Shown: positions 44,180-57,685, numbered from the stretch's first letter. The stretch: DNA of 64,000 nucleotides from Litsea cubeba (GCA_012931725.1 CM022947.1:20861817-20925816), one strand, 5' to 3'. The notes: generated by a model not told the origin, from the sequence alone. Numbers and translations are program-made.

Positions 44180-46490
44180 GGCCTTGAACCTCATTGACCA
44201 ACCTATCCCTTTATAGTTAAATCTTTTTTGTTGGTCATGATTACATTTGCATTTTGTTCTTTCATAGTTACATTTATTAAAATGCATTGTTTCTTTATAT
44301 CAATTGATTTTGTCTTCATGTACCTCTCTAGTTAAATATGACGGTTTTCAAAATCATTTGATTATAATTTCATCTTGTTAGATTTGCTTTTTACTCTCAT
44401 ATAGTTATATCTTGCATTAATTGTATTTCTATACATGATGAATTGATTATGATTTCAAAAGCTTTCATAGCTAGATCTTTCATAATCGATTGATGTTGCA
44501 CAAATCATTTGTTTGGATGTCTTAGTAAGATTTGTTTTGAAAAATAAATGATTTGAAACAATTTGGATTTTCCATAGATTTCTAAGTTATACTTTCTTAT
44601 GGAAAATTAGTGTTTTGAAAAATCAACTTGTATGTGTTTCAAATAAGTTATATCATTTAAAAAAAATGCAAGTTGAAAAATGATTGAGCCTCATTGATGA
44701 GACATGAGGATCAAAATTGATTTTTATTATATACTTACTAAGTTAGATTCTTTATATGAAAATCAAATTCTTTGATATACTTGAGATTCAATTGGTTAGA
44801 ATCTTATAGTTATACTTTTTATTTGAATGTATTTTCCAATTGATATCAAGTCATACTTGTTCAAGTCAATTTGTATGAGCACTTGTAGTTATATTCTTTA
44901 AAATACAAATTGAAAATTGATTATGTGTTATCTTCAAAATTATACTCTTTATGCTCATTGTTGGATTTTGTTTATGATTTGAAGATTGTTTGAATGGAAT
45001 TGCTTTAAAACTTCTTTAGTTATACTTTACAAAGCATGTTCCATGTTATCATTTCCTTATGCATTTGTTTTTATCATCTTAGAAATGGAAATGAATGTTG
45101 TTACAAACAATTTGCTTCTTTGCTCTTCTAGTTACTTTCTTTTATATGCAAATTCATTTGTATGATTTGTGAATCATGAAATAGTTTTGCATTCTATAGA
45201 TAGACTTGTGCATCTTTTCAATGCATAGTGATAATGTTTCATGATTTTCATTGTACATTTGCTAGATTGGAGTTTTTACATGTTAGATCTTGATTTTAAT
45301 TGATCCTCTCTATGCAAATGTCATTTAGTTCTTGTATGATTGTGATCTTAGTCACATTTGTAGAAACCATACTAGAACTCTCAAACCCATCCTTTATACT
45401 TTCTAGTTATTATGGATGGTTATGTCGTTGATTCATGTGTATTTTCCTTGTGATGTCATTCTTATACATGTTTCAACCTCATAGTAGTGTTTAATCATAT
45501 GAACCTCTTTGAAATCCATTCCTTGTATTTCATAATTATATCTATTGTTTGATGGATGTCTTAGATGTTGTTTCATATGATTTGACACTTTTAAAATTGC
45601 ATATTTTTTAAAAGTTTTTATGCAATTTCTTTTGTTCATCACCATGCTCTTTAGTTATATTATTTAAAAGTGATAAATGTTATTTTATGATGCTTGATTT
45701 TATATTTGTCACATTTTATTAGCATCATAATCTTCATGTTTGCCACCTCTCATACATTTATAGGTAAATCACATGACCACCATGTTTATGTATTCATAAT
45801 CTTGGTTGGTTTATGGTTGAGGTAGGCTTCATGTTTGACTTTCATCTCACTCATCTTGCTCATGATAGTTATATTTAATGAATGTATGAAATGATTTCAA
45901 AACTTACATAGCATATAATTTTCATAGTTATATTGTTTGATGCTATGTTTAGTAAAACCCATTTCATCATGGATAGCTCAAAATTGGATCATTCCTAGTA
46001 GTTATATTCTTTTTAAATCCATTTAGAGTGATTGAGTTAATAGTCATATCCTTAAATCTCAATTGATATTCTTTATTTCAATTGATATCCATGATTGCTT
46101 TTCTCCATGACCTTGCTCTTTATATTGATAATTTGATCATATTGAGCTTAATAGTCAATTGGAATCTAATCATTCTCTTGAAGTTAACCCTCAATTGGTT
46201 AAACCATCTTCTTCTTGCACCATATAGTTAAATCCTTGTCACAAGTTTGACAAAAGAAGAGTATGGATTCAGGGGGAGTGAAAACCTTCTAAAGAAGTAT
46301 TAGTTTTGATCAAATATACCCTTATATTGGCTCTGATACCCTTATAAGCTTAACACCCATACATGATATCCTGTTATGAATTTCATTTTCGATTTCATTT
46401 GTTAACAGGTGCTACTAAAAGGTATTTTCCTTGTTTCATGTGTGTAGGTACAACTTGAAGAAATTCCTACCATCTTCAATTGATGATACC
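44180..46490. other. AT-rich region in place of pol, with a recurring TAGTTATATTCTTT motif
   Basis: No frame over about 70 codons. About twenty variants of (C/T)(A/T)TAGTTATATTCTTT recur, mostly 50-120 bp apart (for example about 44217, 44401, 44583, 44645, 44809, 44887, 45019, 45651, 45868, 45927 and 46000). No polymerase remnant recognised. Confidence 0.6.
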
Positions 46491-46499
46491 TTTGCAATT

Positions 46500-46910
46500 T
46501 AATGTCAAAGGGGGAGAAAATTGAGAGACTAAGGTGGAGAGAATACTCAAGTTTAATGTCAAAGGGGGAGTTGCATGTCAAAGGGGGAGATATTGTATTA
46601 TCTTCCAAAGGGGGAGAGATTGTATATCTTGCCAAAGGGAGAGTGCATGGTCTAAGGGGGAGAGATGAAAGAAGAAAGCTTAGGAGCTAAAGAAGATGCT
46701 TGGCCTAAAGAAAGGAAGATGAAGAGAAACTTGAAGATTAATCAAGCTCCAAGCATCAAGAAGTTTGAAGAAAAAGAGCTAGAGCCCAAGCCAAGTCAAA
46801 TGAGCATCCAAGAAGATTTCAAGCCTTGTCCGGCCAAGGAGGAGCCGGAGACTAAGTGTGAAGAATTAGTGTTGAGTAAGGTTTGCCATCAAATTGCAAA
46901 GTGGGAGATT
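46500..46910 (+). repeat. Cluster of CAAAGGGGGAGA tracts before the 3' LTR
   Basis: Six purine tracts (about 46507, 46559, 46579, 46604, 46634 and 46656) and the LTR-adjacent AAAGTGGGAGAT at 46899-46910. A Lys/Glu-rich frame (46665-46970) overlaps the last part and runs into the LTR; it is probably incidental. Confidence 0.8.
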
Positions 46911-48668
46911 GTTAGGGATTTTGTATATTTGCAATTTGATGGATGCATTATCATTTTAATCATCTCATGAATTTTCACACATGCATTGATTTAGAATATC
47001 TTGAAATCTTAATTTTCACTTGTATGGTTTTAAAACTTTGAGAATTCATGTTTCATGCATATTTGTGTTTTAAACTTGGTTGCATTTAGGTCGAAAAGGA
47101 TTTTTTATAAATCAAGTTAGCCAATGTTTTAAAAGTTTTAAGTCATCTTAGGCATTTTAGGTTTAATGTTTTTAAAATTCTTGGAATGTTTTAAAACATA
47201 TTTCCTAGCTTGATTCTATGGCTTAAAGTCCCCACAAGAAAATCTCTTTAAAATACACATTTTTTGGGAAAACAGGGCTTTTACCGGCGGCCAATATATC
47301 ACCTTTACCAGCGGCTGAGACCGTCACTAAAAGCATATTTTCAAAAAAATATGACCGTTGGAAGGACTTATACCGGCGGCTGATATACACTTCTACCGGC
47401 GACCTCGGCCCCCGCTAAAAGCATGTTTCACTAGCCGCTGGCAACCTTCTTGGCTACAAAAAGGGGCTTTTTCTTTGAGAAAAAGAGTAGAACTTTTGAG
47501 GAGTTTTGAGGCCAAGGAAGGAGGAACTTCTAAGCCTTTCTTGAGGTGTTTGGAGACAAAAGAAAGGGTAATGAACTAAGAGAGATCAAGGGGTCATTAG
47601 TAAAGCTCAAGCTTGGATTAATGAAGTTAAATCACTAAGTAAGCTTTACCTCTCTTTATCATTTGTTATATGCTTTGTTTTAAATCTTTGGTAAATGATT
47701 TTTAGCATGATAACAATGATGTTTTGAATCCTTATCATATTTAATCTTTGATTTATTTGTATTGGATTCTACTTCTTGATTCAAACCAAGTTTGTTTTAT
47801 AAACTTTGTTAATCATGCTTTTCAAAATCCTTGATTCCTTTTATGGCATCATTCATTTACTTGTTTGAATCTTCATTGTTGTTTTCAATCTCTTTAGAAC
47901 TTTAGTTAAACCTTTGTTTTTGAAAACAACATTGCACATGCATCACTTGATTAGTCTTAATTATTTACATACAACTTGTGATCTTTAGATTTTCATATCA
48001 TTCATAAGTTTGTAATTGTTCAAGTGATTTGCATTTGACTTCAATCATATCTTTTATGTGCTTTAAACTTTGAAATGCTTTAAGCATAAAATTCATTGGA
48101 CTTAATTTTAACTTGATTGAAGTACTACACACACACACCTCATGAGCATTCATCTTTGCATTTCTTAGTGTGTTGTGTGAGTTTGTTTTGCAACTTCATA
48201 TCCGCCTATTTAGAGGCAATTTATTTGAGCTTAAATTGTAATCTCTTAGAGTGTTTTGTGAAGACACTTTCTTTGAGAGAAATCATTGCTTAGCCATTTA
48301 AAAGCATTGTGTAAAGGTTATTGCTTAGCCTATAAAAGCACATTGTGAGGTTATTGCTTAGCCTAGAAAAGCATAGTTGTAGAGGTTATTGCTTAGCCTT
48401 TTGAAAAGCATAATAGTGGTAATCCGGTGGGGTGTTGAGTCACAAGCCGGTAGTGGATGTAGGCATTGAGGCCGAACCACTATAAATCTTTGTGTAGTGG
48501 TGATTGCTTTTGTGATGATTGTTTTGTTTAACTTCCGCATTATGTATGTTAATCATCACATGTGACTAGTTTGTTTTAATTAAGTTAAAATTGGTCATAA
48601 TTAGTCATTAAGTGTAGCTCACCCTATTCACCCCCCCCCCCCTCGGGTTAGGATCCCTTGGACTTTCA
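46911..48668 (+). repeat. 3' LTR of the SIRE-like element
   Basis: 1758 bp, aligned to 40608-42385. The first GGTTATTGCTTAGCC unit is shortened by a deletion near 48285, and the C-run before the end is longer (48631-48643). Confidence 0.93.
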
Positions 48669-51523
48669 ATTTTTTCTCCATATCATGAAGCAATGAGGAA
48701 AATTGAGAAAGTAAAAGAACCTTGGTGATGTGGAACTTATCCAATTCGTGTATGGAAGGACTAAGGACAGGGGATACCATACTTTGCAGAAAAAAAGCTG
48801 AATTCCCACGTCAAAAGTCCGCCTCGCACAAAAATCCCAAATTTTAAGTGGCGCCTCTTCATCTGTTGTAACATTTGCAGGAGGTTGCCTTTTTAAGTGA
48901 AGAAGATTGGAATATGGTTTCAATTCTCGCGGATGGAAAACAAAAGTCATAACATTATTCATTGGAACAACACTTTACTAGTGGCAGTTGCCTTTGACCC
49001 TTGAAATGAGTCATACTGCGAAGGCATAGTAAATAATGCAAAAAAGAAAAGAAAAGAGAGGAACTTTACATGAAGTCCCCTGCGTGGTAGACATTGTCAT
49101 CATACTCCATGGACGAAATCAAACATAAAAGAAAAGATTTCATAGATCTCTCTCTTCAAGCATCTTCAGAACCACCTATATCCAGTCTTAATGGCTGCAT
49201 CAGAAAGAACTAAAAGGAATTCATTGCTAGTTGCTCTTCCATTAAGAGAATTTCTCATATAGTTATTCTCTTTTAGTTAGATGCTTGTGCTGACAGTTTG
49301 GCTTTCATATACTGATTCTAGGAGCTCTCCTTGGAAAAATTCCAACCGAAGCTTGGTCATTGTTCTTTGGCTAAGAAAAAAACTCGGTGGTTTTGACACA
49401 TTAGTCATCCTTAAACTTGATTTTCTCAATTTCATGATCAAAATTCATATGATTTCTCCAGAGTCAAGCGACTTTGGTCTACATTTTTTTAAAACTTTTT
49501 TGCCTCAGATCCCTTGATATTATGGGAACAGTGTATGTCACCAAAACTAATAAAATCCATGATATCATTTGACTGCCCAATGATGTGATTGCTTTTATGC
49601 AGCAAATAAACTTGAGAATTGGTAGTAAGATGTGCATTTACTTTTTATAAAATTTCATTTTTTATTTTTTGTTAAAATAAATAAATTTCTTGCGGGTCGC
49701 ATAAAGTGTATGATACAGAAACTGATAAATTCTATGATATCATGGCACTATCCCATGATACCATGGGAAATGACTAAATTAAAAAAAAAAAAAAGTTTAC
49801 CAAAGCCAAGCAACTCTAGAGACATTATCTGAATTTCGATCGTGAAATTGAGAAAACCGAGTCTAAAAAGGACTAATATGTCAAAACCCCAAAAATTTGG
49901 CTAAAGGCCGTGGTGTATGGACTTTGGAATAAAACCTAGCCATCTCCAAAACAGTCAACCCCCACTTGATGGAGTGCGCGGATTACTATCATGAAAAACT
50001 CAACTGAGATAATGTTCCCTATTCCCATTTGAGAATTTATTCCCCCCATCGCATGAGATGATTATAGAAAAGCAAGGGATGAAGCAGAACAAAAACTTTG
50101 TATCAAATGTGAAAAATACTATAAATAGGCATTCAGGAATCAGTAATTGGCCGAAGAGGTTCCTGGTCCACACGCATAGTGAGAGGGGGAGACGGTCTAA
50201 CATGAAGACAGGAGCCTGGTTAGACAAGCCAAGAATGACTTGCCAAAGTAGTTGTAATGTTTTCAACTTTCATATGAAACACAGGAAAGGCCTGCTCCTG
50301 CCAGGAGACCCATCAGGCCATCATTGTGCTAAACCATGGACCATATCCAGGATTAGTATTTTCTTGATGGAGTGTTAAACGAACCATCTGTGGACGTAAC
50401 TTTTAAATGCATACCCAGCGCAACAAATTTAGTGGAAGTGTGAGTATTTTGCAAATGCTGGATCTGGCCTGAATATTAGACCCGATAACCAAATTGCTTG
50501 GGTTAAGGCAAGCTTCAGCCTTGAATCTAAACAAAGGGTTGGGAACGGACCTTGTTTACCAAACAATTGATTTACACAATTTATCCATAGAATTCAACCC
50601 AAAAAGTACCCACTGGAAAAAACCAAAGACCTGAACCAACCTGATGTTTTGTATCCTTGATATTGATCCATCGGAGTAGAGATCATTACATCATTCATTG
50701 GGAGTCCTCTTCTTGGCTTACTGACAGTCTCTTGTCTCTTATGCTAGACCAAGTTTCTCCCGCAGAAGAACCTTTTAAACAAAAGAGGTATGTTTTAAAC
50801 TAACACAATTGTCTCTGAGGATTCAGGCAATATTTTATTGTCCAACCTGCATTTTCTTTGAGAATGGCGGCTCCTACACCAGTGGAAAGGAGCAGCAGTT
50901 TTTATTAGAAGGTCGAGACTTCGAACCTGGCATCTATCCTCCTTGCACATGTGAGTTGCTATTAACTTGTATATATGCCCATCACCTCGCATGTATGAGT
51001 TGTATCTCCATGCACATGCGAGTTTTTATCACCTCGCACGTACAAGTCTTACAGCATCTCTCAGCCCCTTATCTGGGATAAGAAAATTTGCATTTTTATT
51101 TTTTCAACAAGTAATGTTCACTTTATTCCCCAATGTCGTGGTTGAATGTGAACTTTCCAATTGTGATATTTGTATCCTCTCTATAAAGATCTATTCACTT
51201 TTGAGTACAGATCGTCTGAGGACTTACTTCAAGAATTTGCTGACTCAAACAATATCAATAGAGTACACATTTGAACAAAAATCCACTCCAAACTACTTGT
51301 AATTACCTCTTTGTATATTGCCTAGGTCAAATTTGACTCTAACCAAGTTTCTTTTTGTTTTGTACTTTTTCTTTTTTGGCACCCTAGCCAAGGGGGCTCG
51401 GACTTGAGGTTGCCCACACAAGTGGGAAGAAAAGGCCACAAATGTGGGAAGAGTTTTTCTTTCTTTTTGTATATCCTAGCCAAGGGGGTTGGGTCCCGTG
51501 AGAGAGCCCGCACACATGGAAAA

Positions 51524-54407
51524 TGTAACACCCCGACCCAAGTTGATCTTATTTAATGCTAATTAATTGTATTTTAACTAATTAAATTATACTTAGTTAT
51601 TAATCAGGGTAGTTTATGTAAATTATGGATTGTCACATCATGCATCATTTGCACGTCATCTTGACGCCAACGCGTATATCTCTTTGAACACGTCAACTTT
51701 CATATTAAACTTGACTCCATTTGACCAACCATTGAATGAGTGGGCCACCATTTGACCCAATTTAGAAATAATGAATTTTGGTGGGTTTATTTGCAAAAAG
51801 GACTCATCCTTATCCCTTTAAAACCCACCTTCCTTTTCATTCTTCATTTTCCTTCTCTACTAACTCTTCTTCTCCTTCTCCATTTCTCTTTTCTCTCCTC
51901 CCAAATCATTGCCAAGAAAGGAAGTGCATATGTTTTGAAGATCAAGAATGGGACTATCCATCATTTTCTTCAACCTCTCCTTCACACTTGTGAACAAGAA
52001 GCCTCTTCACCCTCTACACTCTCAAATTTGGATTCTTTACTATAGGTAAGAGCCAAACTCAATTTAAGTTATATTCTTGAGTTATTATATGTGTAAAGGA
52101 GTCATGAGACTCATAGATTACCATGCCGAGCATTCTTATTACCTTTTTCCATGATTTTCCATTGTTAGGGTTTATATTTTGGGGATTTTGGTCTCTTGAG
52201 CTAAGATTAGTGAAGAAGGCTTGAATAAAGCTTGGATTTGGAATCCTCTTCATCTTCTCCATCTCTCTCTTGCATCCTTGTGACAAGAGACTCTCCCCAC
52301 CTTCCCTTATTTCCTTCCAAATTCCGAATTATCATCAAGAGGTAGGCAACAATGCTTCTAATCTATGATTTTGAGTTGTAGTAGAGTCAAATAGATTCAT
52401 CTCATCACATGCATACACATTAATTACATTTTCCATGGATCTTCTTTTGAATAGGGTTTATGAATTGGGGGTTTTTGGTCCTTTGGGCTTTTGGAGTGAA
52501 GAGAGCTTGAAAGCTTGGTATAGAGGCAAGTATAAGCATGAATAAGGATTTATATATTGTTAGTTTCATTTGATTTGAGTAGAACCCCTTTCTCAATGAC
52601 TTTACTCTCTTAATGAATAAATGAATTTTATGTTTTAACGATTTTATTGGAATAAATGGATTGGAAAGGATGATATGTTGTAGAAGTAGTAAGGAGACTC
52701 TGTTTTATTTGTTTTGTAGTAGGAAGAAGTGTGGAAAAGAATGGATTAGAGAACTTATAGAAATCTAGAAATCTGGAATTCTGGACAGTTCGCTAGAGCG
52801 AACTAGAGCATTCGCTCGAGCGAACATGCTTCTGAACCCTAAGCTCGAGCGACCAAGGGGTTCGCTCGAGCGATCAACCTTCTGGATGAGGTCCGCTCGA
52901 GCGAACATGGGTCTGCTTTAGCGAACCTGAAGCTGTCAAATGGGCTTCTTTAACACACTTGTTGAGTGAAATTATCACTTTTAGCCCTTATTGAACCATC
53001 TTAATCATCCCTAAATTAATAATTAAGGTGCATACCCACTTTCCATAGGAAATTAGACTTTCTTAGACCTTTATGTCCTTAGAAATGGAGCCCTACCCTT
53101 TTTTAATTAGTCCAATGAGATTCATTAGTCTAATTACTACGCCATGAAGATTGATTTAGAGGTTTAACGGGTATTATAAATAAGTGACACTAAATAAGTA
53201 GTAATACGTTGACTCTCTTAATCTATCTTGTATTGGATGGTAATGGACAATGTAAATAATTAAATTAGTTAGTAAATGTCTTAATTTCTTTAAATAATTG
53301 AATTGCACATTGAGGTTGAAGATTTTATTCATATCAATTTTAATTGATAAAATAGTCATATCGTTTACAATATTGATTTTACCATCTACTTTTCCAATCC
53401 GTTATTCAATTGTGGTATAATTATTTAGTATTTGATAAAGGATTTGAATTGACTAAATATTCGATCATCGAGAATACTACTTGATTTGATTTAGTTGACA
53501 CTACTTAGCTTCGACCTTGTGAAGCTCGACGGGGATAAACTTGGTTTAGAATTTGAACGTCGTTGCGCAGTAGAAAGTCTGGAGTACCGGAACTCCAGAA
53601 CCGGGTAGCCAGTTAGCCTTTAGTCGGGCCGCTGGTGACATCCCAACTAGATTTGCTCTCTTGAAGAGGATGAGCTTAATTTAGTTGCCGAATTAATATA
53701 TATACTATTGATTTGATTTCGAAAGCATGGATGTACTATTGATTTGATTTCGAAACATGCAATTTATCAATTTTAGTACAATCATCCAGTTATTCCTTTA
53801 CATGGGTGTTTTATCAATCAATTGTCTGTTATTTCATTTTGAAACATTATGTAATTCTTGTTTATTGCCTATACTTGCCAAATCGTTGTATTTGAGATAC
53901 TATTCTTGGTGTCACAGGGATCCAAGACATCGAAGAGACTAATTAGTAACCATACTGACTAAAGATTTATTTGGTAAGCTCATTGGTTAGCTAAGACACC
54001 GGAGTACGTATCTGAGTGGTAAATTGGTTGAGACTAAGTATTTTGTACTTCATTTAGTTTAAGGTAATGCGTATGATTAGTAGTTTTGCATTTGTACTAG
54101 GATTATGTTCATTTGAGATAAACATCTAGTTGATATTCATTAGAGTACTTTTGTACAATGCATTTAAAAGATTTAGTTATTAGCTTTGTTAAAGATTACT
54201 TTGTAGTTTAATAAATTGGTTAATGGACTACTCATGGCTTTGATATTAATGTTATATACGCTTCCACAATTAAATGTTGATTGAATGTGGAATTTTTTCC
54301 TTCGTGAATTCGAACTTGGTCCAGAACAGGTGCGAGTTCACGGGAATACGCGTGTCACACCATGGGAACCACTCTAACCAGGGAATTCTCGGGTCTGGGA
54401 TGTGATA
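51524..54407 (+). mobile_element. Putative solo LTR, 2.9 kb, TGTAACACCCCGACCC type
   Basis: Absent from block A near 7776. Starts TGTAACACCCCGACCC and ends GGGATGTGATA. Flanks GAAAA (51519-51523) and GAACA (54408-54412) are a probable 5-bp target duplication with one change. There is no coding capacity. A TTTAAAACCCACC promoter-like stretch at 51818 is followed by a long CT-rich segment, like an LTR U3/R region. Two near-identical GATTTGATTTCGAAA units lie at 53712 and 53740, and a cluster of CGCTCGAGCG palindromes at 52785-52930. The lineage cannot be set from the LTR alone. Confidence 0.65.
52785..52930. repeat. Cluster of TTCGCTCGAGCGAA palindromes
   Basis: Six variants in 145 bp: GTTCGCTAGAGCGAAC, ATTCGCTCGAGCGAAC, AAGCTCGAGCGACC, GTTCGCTCGAGCGATC, GTCCGCTCGAGCGAAC and a decayed CTTTAGCGAAC, about 22-32 bp apart, in AT-rich surroundings. 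Confidence 0.85.
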
Positions 54408-54483
54408 GAACAGGAAGCCCGCACATGCAGGAATAAAAGCCCACAGACGAGGAAAAAGAAGCCTACTGCTTTACACAGCGGGA

Positions 54484-54600
54484 AAGGTGGCATATTCAGG
54501 ATTCGAACCCTAAACAGGCATGTGAGAACTGACACTCCTTACCACTTGAGTAAGGAGTTGCTCTCGTGGGAGGACTTATGCTCACTGTAAGGTTGATCTT
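54484..54600 (-). repeat. tRNA-like SINE head, block B copy
   Basis: Minus strand: an A-box-like CAAGTGGTAAGGAG and, about 30 bp later, the B-box GGTTCGAATCC. Spacing and order suit a tRNA-derived SINE. There are no clear ends or target duplication, and the same segment sits in block A, so it is old. Confidence 0.35.
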
Positions 54601-55112
54601 TTAACATACATGATGGCTTACCCATCTCTAGTTGGAGTATGGTTGAAAAAAGCGACTGAACCTAGTACATATCAACCATCATCGTTCCAATAATCTCATG
54701 GGAATCGGTATCGATTGTACGTGCTTCAAAAAATCAATCGATATTTTGACAATATCAGATGATAACCATTGTTTCCAACATATCGGCCGATGTACAAGGC
54801 CCTGTTCCTTACCCCATTTATTCCCCTATCTATGCTCGTAGCAGAAAACTGAGGAGGATAAAAAGAAAAGAAAATAGAAGACGAATAAAGAGATAGAGAG
54901 GTGGAAGAATGACGAGAGAAGAGAAAGGAGTGTACCTGGAGTTGCGGTTCAATAAAGCTTGGAACTAAAATCTCACTACGACGGAGTTGCATCACTCCAC
55001 TGCAGGTAAGCTTCCCTCCTCCATTTTCCTCCCCTCGCCTTTTGTTTTCCTTTCCCTCCCCCTTTCCTTTCTTCAGCTTCTTTTTTTTTTTTGCCCCTTT
55101 TCTTTTCAGTGT

Positions 55113-57685
55113 TGTTGACACCAAAAATGTCACTTTGCCTCTTCAACATCAAGAAAACTACATGAAGTCGCAGCCTACCACAAATGGGCGATGCTACTTC
55201 TCAAAAACTCAAATCTGGTCAAAATCAAATAAAAACTGCAAGATCCTTCAAGAAAGCCAAGAGAGGAGTACACAAGAAGTTTCGGGCTATTTCAACATTG
55301 TTTGGCCTAAATTCACTCCTCCAGCAGCTTAACAAGGGCTCTCGGCGGCGACAGTGTCGAAAAAATTAAATCTTCGATTAAAGCCTGTGGATGGCCTCAA
55401 AATACCACCAAAAGGCTCCATGTCATGTTCCGAGTCAAACCGACAGCGTTCGACCCTACATCAACCCTCGAATAGCAGAATCAAGCCTATTGGCGGCGAG
55501 AACCACCGAGGCCATAACTCATCAAACAGAGCATATGGGCGCCTTTAAGATGCTTACAAAGGGCTACATGTCAAGTTTCAGGTGATTTCCACATCATTTG
55601 ACCTGACTTTGACTCTCGGAAGCCAAATCAGGCCTCTCAGCGACGAAGCTCCCCAGGAGCATGGTTTCTAGGATAGAGCCTGTGGATCATTTCAAAATGA
55701 CTCCAATAGGTTCCTTGTCAAATTTCAGGTCAATCGGACATCGGTTGACCGCACATTAAAGCGCGACATCTTTGTCGCGATAGAATGAAGTCTATTGGCG
55801 ATAGGACCCCATACGGCTTCAAAACTCAAACAAAAGCCTGTAGTTGGTCTTATTTATTGCTCAGGAGGCTTACCTTAAATTTTAGGTCATTCCGACGTTA
55901 TTTGGCCTAATTTTGGCTTCTGACAGAAAATCGGCAGCTTTACGCGACAAAGTCTTCGGCTTTCCCGGAAAATTGGAAACTTTGCTCTCTAAAATGCAAG
56001 GATTCTCTCAAGTTTTCTATAGGGGAATCAAGCAAAAAAATGTGCAAAAATCTCAAGAAAAATGTAGAAGAAAAAAGAATTAGAAAAAATATCGAAACGG
56101 CCGAAAAACGACGATCGAAGGGGAAAAATCCCCCCAGGGTCGTAGCCCGCGACCCTGGCCCAGGGTACCATAGAGATCCGGGTCGCCGGATTTGCCCCGG
56201 AAGGGCCGTTTTCCATCCCCTTTAACGTTCTTAAACTTCCAGCCCCGTGGTTTTTACAAAATTCGGACTTTTGAGGCACCAAATCCGTTGACATACATCA
56301 AAATCATAGGTTCATCTTCAAGAGTATCAAAATCATCATTGATCGCCAACCAGTCGACCAAAAAGTACACTTTATACCCGATCGATCGAGAAATTGATAG
56401 GACAGATGTCATAGGCCCGCTGTTAGCAAACAATGTCTGAAGTTACATGGTCATCCAATGTCGATCAGCATGAATATCCATCAATGATCATCGCCAGAAG
56501 AACTCCAAAAGACGCAGCGCGGCCCGCGACTCTTCAACTGCTCGGCGACCACTTAATGCAGTTAATTGACTAGCTTTACTGCAGTCATTAATTCGTTATT
56601 TTGGATGGCCCAATCAGAAGCAAGCATTTGAGAGTTACAAATCAAGAGATTCATGGCATTTAAACCATGAAACTCCTCCCATCATGGTGCTTAAAAATGA
56701 TTAAATGCCTTAAATCTCCACCAGCCAATAAAAAGCCAAGAAAAAGGAGTTACAAAGTAAATGAATTAAAACTTATAACTCCTACCATTATGCATCTTAA
56801 TGACAATAAAAGCCCATAAACTCTCCTAAATGGCTACCAAGAGCCTATAAATAAGAGAGCACTCCAAGCATTCTAAAGACGGAAAAACACTTCGTAAAAT
56901 CCAGAAATCCAAACAAAGAAAGGCATCAGAAATCTAATAGAGAAAACTCTGTTGAAGTGAAGTTCTGCTCCGACCACCGCTACAAGGTGACAAAAGTCCT
57001 TGGGGGGTACCCCACCAAGGTCCTTGCCTTCTCTTTCTACCTCCAATGGCTTAGACATGACTTTTCAGCCCATCTACTTAGCTTTTTATTGGACATAGGA
57101 CCTCCTCTTGGTCTTTGTCCTCTAAAAATATGAGGTTGTAGCCAAGCCAAGCGAATCAAGAGCAACCTCTATCCTCATCTGCATGGATGATGCCGAAGTC
57201 CACACATGGCTTGCGACTGTCAATCTTAACGAGTCCCCCACAATCTCCTGAGAAGTTAGATCATTCTTTTCTTGCTTTTCATTGTAGTTTGTATTTTTTT
57301 AAAAGAGATAAAAAAATCACAACTCTTGTCTTTCACATCTGATAAGAATTGTAAATCGGCTATAAATGCAAAAAATCGCCTTTCACGGTAAACATCGCCT
57401 TTCACGACAAATCAAATGAAATTGTCTTTTACGGCATTTCAAAAACTTGTCTCTTTTATTAAATATATGTGCAATGAAAACTTGAAAAAAGTTAATTTCC
57501 TTTTTACTTGCGAAGCTCGATCTCCGAATCGCCACTTACAATTCCAAGTAAAAATTAAAATTTGGCACACCCACCCAAAAAAAATATCGATACCCGCTTT
57601 GCCCTTCGGGCGCGAATGGGTTGGATCAAATGGACTCCCACGTCCGCCGACCTCGGTAGCACCGAGCGAAAAGTGCGGTCCATCA
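55113..57685 (+). repeat. 5' LTR of the decayed Tat copy
   Basis: 2573 bp, TGTTGACACC to GCGGTCCATCA; about 170 bp longer than the left LTR of the intact element because of extra diverged U3 units. TATA at 56846. Only one GGCTATAAATGC unit remains (57357), where the intact LTRs have four. Confidence 0.88.
56846..56853 (+). promoter_or_regulatory. TATA box of the decayed Tat LTR
   Basis: GCCTATAAATAAGAGAGC, aligned with the TATA of the intact LTRs. Confidence 0.65.

Larger units (their letters stand above)
40608..48668 (+). mobile_element. SIRE/Maximus-like LTR element lacking pol, 8.1 kb
   Basis: LTRs 40608-42385 and 46911-48668, ends TGTTAGGG..ACTTTCA, target duplication ATTTT (40603-40607, 48669-48673). 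A PBS for initiator tRNA-Met (TGGTATCAGAGC) follows the left LTR, and a purine tract AAAGTGGGAGAT precedes the right LTR. Inside are a broken gag with coiled coil and CCHC knuckle, 2.3 kb of AT-rich non-coding DNA, and a cluster of CAAAGGGGGAGA tracts, a feature of the SIRE/Maximus copia lineage. No protease, integrase, RT or RNase H. LTRs differ by about 25 substitutions and a 24-bp gap, about 1.5%. Confidence 0.88.
37628..55112 (+). repeat. Duplication block B (about 6.0 kb without its insertions)
   Basis: Direct copy of block A about 37 kb away. Its private insertions are 39387-39765, 40608-48668 and 51524-54407, plus a 190-bp segment 37849-38037 not in A. It is terminated by the Tat insertion at 55113. 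The remaining 6.0 kb is non-coding and aligns along its length to A with scattered small indels. Confidence 0.85.

Noticed and set aside
50820..50945. tRNA-like segment with GAGACTTCGAACCTGG (also 6490-6605)
   Set aside because: B-box resemblance is weak, A-box spacing is poor, and no SINE ends are visible.
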